Assembly: GCA_035048485.1 (NCBI GenBank)
Contig: CM068587.1
Span: 39,409,501-39,473,500 of the forward strand
From: Pteria penguin
Lineage: Eukaryota > Mollusca > Bivalvia > Pterioida > Pteriidae
Direction: 5' to 3'
Length of the DNA: 64,000 nt
In this document: piece after piece, positions 61,801 through 64,000 of the stretch
Numbering within the stretch: position 1 is the first letter of the stretch
Layout: each line of letters starts with the position of its first letter
Translations under genes and position numbers: made by a program
Notes under the pieces: generated by a model
What the model was told of the DNA's origin: nothing
The model's database searches: none
Seen by the model: only the letters and a program-made list of their open reading frames with translations

Positions 61801-62451
61801 AAAATGAGTTTACATAATAATGAAGTGTTAGAAAGTGCCTCGTGTTCTGAGAAGGATGATTTTAAGAGGGATGCTAAAGGAGAAACACACAAGGCAGAGT
61901 GTGCTGTCATTGGACCAGAAAGCAGAATAGGAAGGGGTGCTGCTTCCATCGGCAAAGAAACTGTTACACATATAGAGGACATTGATGATATGAATTCCTT
62001 AGATTCTGAAGTGTTTGATTCTCTGCCATTTGACATTCAGCAAGAGATAAAATGTGAATTAAAACAGAAACACAAGTCAAAATCAAGTATCAAAACATTC
62101 TTCAAAGCTGTGAGTGAGAATGAAATCAATTGTGAAACACAAAACATTCACGATACAAATCGTATAGAAACTGACTATCATTCATGTGAAAAATGTGGAA
62201 AGCGTTTACCTGTATGGGAAATTCCAGAACATATGGATTTTCATGTTGCACAAGAACTTCAAAAGGAGTGGCAAGAAAGTGAAAGTACTGCAGGTAATCT
62301 AGCAGGACATCAAAGTTCTGTAAACAATGGAGGTAAACGAAAGTTCAGTTCCACATCTAATGAGCAAAGTGGAATGAAGAAAATGAAAACAAATAATGAA
62401 AAATGTAAAAGCATTGACAGTTTCTTTACTAAGAATATGAAGAAAGTATGA
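43843..62451 (+). CDS. POLH: DNA polymerase eta (translesion Y-family polymerase), 11 coding exons
   Basis: Coding exons are 43843-43967, 45875-46009, 47082-47136, 48043-48187, 49098-49264, 50763-50866, 54740-54859, 55796-55919, 56665-56730, 59189-59361 and 61422-62451, all GT-AG and in frame, for 747 aa (human is 713). Pol eta copies DNA past UV dimers in the nucleus. The match to the human protein is colinear throughout: VALVDMDCFYVQVEQR (D9), KPCAVVQY (Q34), YEARAFGVTR (R57), RASIDEAYIDL (metal ligands D112, E113), CSAGIAHNK with LAKLACG, LGGKLG, RGIEHEPV, RQLPKSIGCSKNFPGK and the little-finger part to about residue 418. The tail holds UBM-like, UBZ and FF motifs. The start matches the family and has G at +4. 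A splice acceptor at 43830 suggests an upstream 5' UTR exon. Intron 8 carries a copy of the exon 8 end. No catalytic residue is missing. Confidence 0.97.
45015..45379. mobile_element. Foldback MITE, CAATCTGATTAAAA family, POLH intron 1
   Basis: A 365-bp element with terminal inverted repeats of about 100 bp that begin CAATCTGATTAAAACCATAT. It is colinear with 54219-54606. The flanks (TGATCTTTA and GGTCTTTTA) resemble a mutated 9-bp duplication but are not conclusive. Non-coding. Confidence 0.85.
45385..45535 (-). mobile_element. tRNA-derived SINE, degraded
   Basis: The minus strand shows ggcatgctttgtgtggtagtt, the B-box GGTTCGATTCCCGGG and catgtcacgatatgac. The tail is truncated next to the MITE at 45015. 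Confidence 0.75.
46168..46327. mobile_element. Foldback MITE, GAATCTAGAATCACCTC ends
   Basis: GAATCTAGAATCACCTC at the left and GAGGTGATTCTTGATTC at the right pair as inverted repeats. Inner arms also pair (gacatacttcgacat with atgtcgaagtatgtc), so nearly the whole 160 bp folds. It lies in POLH intron 2. Confidence 0.8.
48587..48683 (+). repeat. 44-bp tandem repeat in POLH intron 4
   Basis: TTGTCCTTCATAT starts units at 48587 and 48631, with a third partial unit at 48675. The units share ggcctagtagctctg and gtcatgggttgac. Confidence 0.85.
51174..51472. mobile_element. Foldback MITE with 9-bp target duplication, CAATCTTATTAAAA ends
   Basis: A 299-bp element. Inverted ends CAATCTTATTAAAA and TTTTAATAAGATTG continue into long arms (cttgtatttcgttcctct, tctccatgtacaag). 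It is flanked by identical AGACCTTTG at 51165-51173 and 51473-51481. The ends match those of 45015 and 54219 except one base, but the inside differs. A 9-bp duplication suggests a Mutator-like transposase. Confidence 0.9.
51478..51755. repeat. Dispersed repeat shared with 27430-27740
   Basis: Starts right beside the MITE at 51174 and shares ordered blocks with the copy at 27430, so the MITE probably landed at or in its end. Confidence 0.5.
52088..52391. mobile_element. Inverted-repeat element, AAAAAGCACCCCCTC ends
   Basis: AAAAAGCACCCCCTCTTA at the left and TATGAGGGGGTGCTTTT at the right are inverted copies 304 bp apart in POLH intron 6. Inside are gcgggatcatgggaaatt and the related ggatcccacagc. 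No target duplication was seen. Confidence 0.5.
53681..53834 (+). repeat. 77-bp tandem duplication in POLH intron 6
   Basis: Units start CAATATAGA at 53681 and 53758, sharing aagtgtttatat and tgtctgattggtcaa, with about 15 differences. Confidence 0.85.
54219..54606. mobile_element. Foldback MITE, CAATCTGATTAAAA family, POLH intron 6
   Basis: A 388-bp copy of the element at 45015. The flanks TTTTCGCAG (54210-54218) and TTTTCACAG (54607-54615) form a 9-bp target duplication with one change. Confidence 0.9.
55089..55265. mobile_element. Foldback MITE carrying TGACGTCA in both arms, POLH intron 7
   Basis: Arms of about 56 bp run AGAGTTATTTCCCATTTTAG...TTATGACGTCATCAA and the inverse. Each arm has one perfect TGACGTCA (55133-55140 and 55214-55221), the consensus cAMP response element. 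No coding sequence inside. Confidence 0.85.
55848..56026 (+). repeat. 89-bp tandem duplication of the POLH exon 8 end and its donor
   Basis: The unit from 55848 (AGACAGCTACCTAAATC) is repeated from 55937. The first copy covers the last 72 coding bases of exon 8, the GT donor at 55920 and 17 bases of intron. The second copy keeps the same coding-like sequence and a second donor at 56009. The copies differ at only about three to four bases. Confidence 0.95.
56750..58110. repeat. Probable transposon-derived block in POLH intron 9
   Basis: Both ends carry related motifs (cacttaccaacgggta and cttaccaccgggtaagagg; acttacccagggtaaaa and catttaccatgggtaatag). In between is sequence with no coding signal apart from short frames. 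The borders and class are uncertain. Confidence 0.3.
60316..60720 (+). repeat. Tandem repeat of about 143 bp with TGACCTTGA motifs, POLH intron 10
   Basis: Three diverged units start AACCTTGCCC at 60316 and 60457 and AACCTGGCCC at 60602. They share cataactcttcaacta, tttcaca and attatggctagacct. TGACCTTGA occurs at 60422, 60560 and 60712. Confidence 0.8.
61422..62451 (+). CDS. POLH: POLH last exon: regulatory tail with UBM-like motif, UBZ finger and FF motifs
   Basis: This exon supplies residues 405-747. It ends the little-finger domain (PPILCLGISASKF) and then turns to a Ser/Lys-rich disordered tail. Visible elements are FF motifs of PIP or REV1-interacting type at about 467-471 (IEKFF), 526-529 (KGFF), 628-632 (IKTFF) and 736-740 (IDSFF); a UBM-like motif near 600-619 (EVFDSLPFDIQQEI); and a UBZ finger with C660, C663, H675 and H679 (CEKCGKRLPVW...EHMDFH). 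Basic clusters KRK (about 710) and KKMK (about 724) could form the nuclear localisation signal. The C-terminal FF is in the same place as the human C-terminal PIP box. Having UBM and UBZ together is the unusual point. Confidence 0.93.
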
Positions 62452-62497
62452 TAGATTTTGAATTTTTAGTGAAAATGTGTATTTATCTATTTATGCT

Positions 62498-62503
62498 AAT
62501 AAA
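62498..62503 (+). terminator. POLH: POLH poly(A) signal
   Basis: AATAAA lies 47 nt after the stop codon, followed by T-rich sequence. This predicts a short 3' UTR. Confidence 0.65.
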
Positions 62504-62972
62504 TATACACAGAAACTCTTTGATGTATTTTTTTCTCCTTTCGTACATTTCATAGGTAAATGTTTGATGAATTTCAAATCAGCAGTGAACTACGATGTTT
62601 TAGGGTTGTTGCAATATTAATGACAAAACTTTCAAGGTGAACATTCACGCTTATAGATATACATACAAAAATTCAAAAACTGATCGAGTTTTTCTCCCTT
62701 TTTATATTGGTGGATAAATTCCAAATGTAGATATTAAACTTAATGCAGGATAAGAAAATGAAGGTAAATCACGATACATGTGTACTTGCTACCAAAACAA
62801 AAAAACAAATAACAACACTCCCCGCCCCCCTTCCCTATTTATACTACACTTTATTTAACACTTTATTGACCAAGTCACATTACAAGCATATCTTTCAAAA
62901 CCAATTTTTTACCAATATAAAAATTATATCAGTAAATTACATCTTCCTTCCCATTGTTTGTGTATTGAAACA

Positions 62973-63260
62973 GGGCGATACAAGAACATACCTGTGGAAA
63001 GATGTTCCTGTCCATATTGTAAAGATGATTTTGAAGATGAATTTCATTTCATTTTGAAATGTCCCTTGTATCATAATATTAGATTGAAGTTTATAAAGCT
63101 GCCTTATTCTCGTTGAGACTCTCTCTTTAAATTAGTACAATTATTAAGCACATATAACACCAAAGATCAGTGCAATTAGGGTAAATTTGTCAAATATGCT
63201 TTAAACATCGGAAAATCTGTAGAAATCTATAATCAAAATATAACAATACCATGCTGCTTA
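62973..63260 (+). pseudogene. LINE 3' end remnant with CCHC-type motif
   Basis: The plus strand reads GRYKNIPVERCSCPYC, EDEFHFILKCPLYHNIR and, after a stop, LFKLVQLLSTYNTKDQCN. This is the cysteine-histidine C-terminal part found in many non-LTR retrotransposons. The upstream RT domain is absent. Confidence 0.6.
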
Positions 63261-63661
63261 TTACATTTTAGATATTTAAATATTCATTCTTGCTCACATT
63301 GATATTATTTATGAAGATGTATGTTGACTATATATATAGATACAAATAAAGGTAACGTCCAATGTAAAGTAAATGTATAATGTAAAATATGTAAAGCTTT
63401 GAAGATAATATTTTTATTTATTTTTTTTTATTAATTGTTATCCATAGTTATACTATTTTAATTTTTATCATGTACACATATTGAAACCATTTAATGTATA
63501 TCTGACCTTATATATATATACATTTGTAAAAGATTGACATTTGATCTATAAGCTGTATTGCTTTTGATGAATAAACTATACTATACTTTCAGCAAATAAG
63601 ATCCAGTTTAAGTTGGTATAAAATAAATGGCAAGTGTTGGAATGGACTGTGGACTGTCATT

Positions 63662-64000
63662 GTTCAATTAGCCATACTATTCATTTAGACCAATTAGCCA
63701 TACTCTTGATTGAGACCAATTAGCCATACCATTCATTTAGACCAATTAGCTATACTTTGATTGAGACCAATTAGCCATGCCATTCATTTAGACCAATTAG
63801 CTATACTCTTGATTGAGACGAATTAACCATACTCTTGATTTAGATCAATATTCATACTCTTGATTCAGACCAATCAGCCATACTCTTGATCGAGACCAGT
63901 TAGCCATACTCTTGATTGAGACCACTTAGCAATGCCTTTGATTATGAGACATATTAGCCATACTCTGAGACAATTAGATATACTCCTGATTGAGATAAAT
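63662..64000 (+). repeat. 27-bp tandem repeat, running off the window
   Basis: About twelve diverged units around GACCAATTAGCCATACTCTT. In the first half, two unit types (CTCTTGATTGA and CATTCATTTA) alternate, suggesting a higher-order dimer of 54 bp. The array is cut by the end of the window. Confidence 0.9.

Noticed and set aside
61626..62036. 136-aa minus-strand frame
   Set aside because: Antisense shadow of POLH exon 11.
62743..63057. 104-aa plus-strand frame after POLH
   Set aside because: The conserved LINE peptide lies in another frame; this one shows no recognisable motif.

Overview
This is eukaryotic, AT-rich genomic DNA that looks like a marine bivalve mollusc. Four things suggest this: a spliced DNA polymerase eta gene of animal type, a secreted glycine-rich cysteine-module gene of the kind seen among shell or byssus secretome proteins, tRNA-headed SINEs, and many small inverted-repeat transposons and (ACATGTAC)-like words. 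The species is inferred, not proven. Only two intact multi-exon genes can be reconstructed, plus one single-exon candidate. The rest is introns, pseudogene fragments and repeats.

Layout. 1-3.7 kb: intergenic, with one degraded hAT-like MITE. 3.8-8.2 kb: a seven-exon secreted protein gene (312 aa; all six introns in phase 1) with a TATA box and a poly(A) signal, followed by a 20-bp minisatellite. 9.5-13.5 kb: decayed partial duplicates of the 3' half of that gene, including a second minisatellite. 13.5-19.9 kb: non-coding sequence with a 24-bp repeat and an 86-bp tandem duplication. 19.93-20.61 kb, minus strand: a 226-aa ORF of unknown function. 20.6-28.4 kb: intergenic, with a 35-bp tandem array and copies of a dispersed repeat. 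28.4-31.5 kb: three fragments of one reverse transcriptase family, two facing each other. 31.5-43.8 kb: repeat-rich sequence with SINEs, microsatellites, a Tc1-type MITE and a LINE remnant holding a nested foldback and MITE.

43.84-62.45 kb: the DNA polymerase eta gene on the plus strand, eleven coding exons and 747 aa, with catalytic residues intact. Its last exon carries a UBM-like motif, a UBZ zinc finger and several FF motifs of PIP/RIR type. Its introns carry many foldback elements, including three with CAATCT(G/T)ATTAAAA ends. Two of the three have 9-bp target duplications. 62.5-64 kb: a LINE 3' remnant, then a 27-bp tandem repeat that runs off the window.

The two main genes are functionally unrelated. 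One is an extracellular structural candidate and the other a nuclear translesion polymerase. No cluster or operon-like system is visible. The most interesting points are the modular phase-1 secreted gene and its local birth-and-death duplicates, the ubiquitin- and partner-binding architecture of the polymerase tail, and an 89-bp tandem duplication of a coding exon end with its splice donor.
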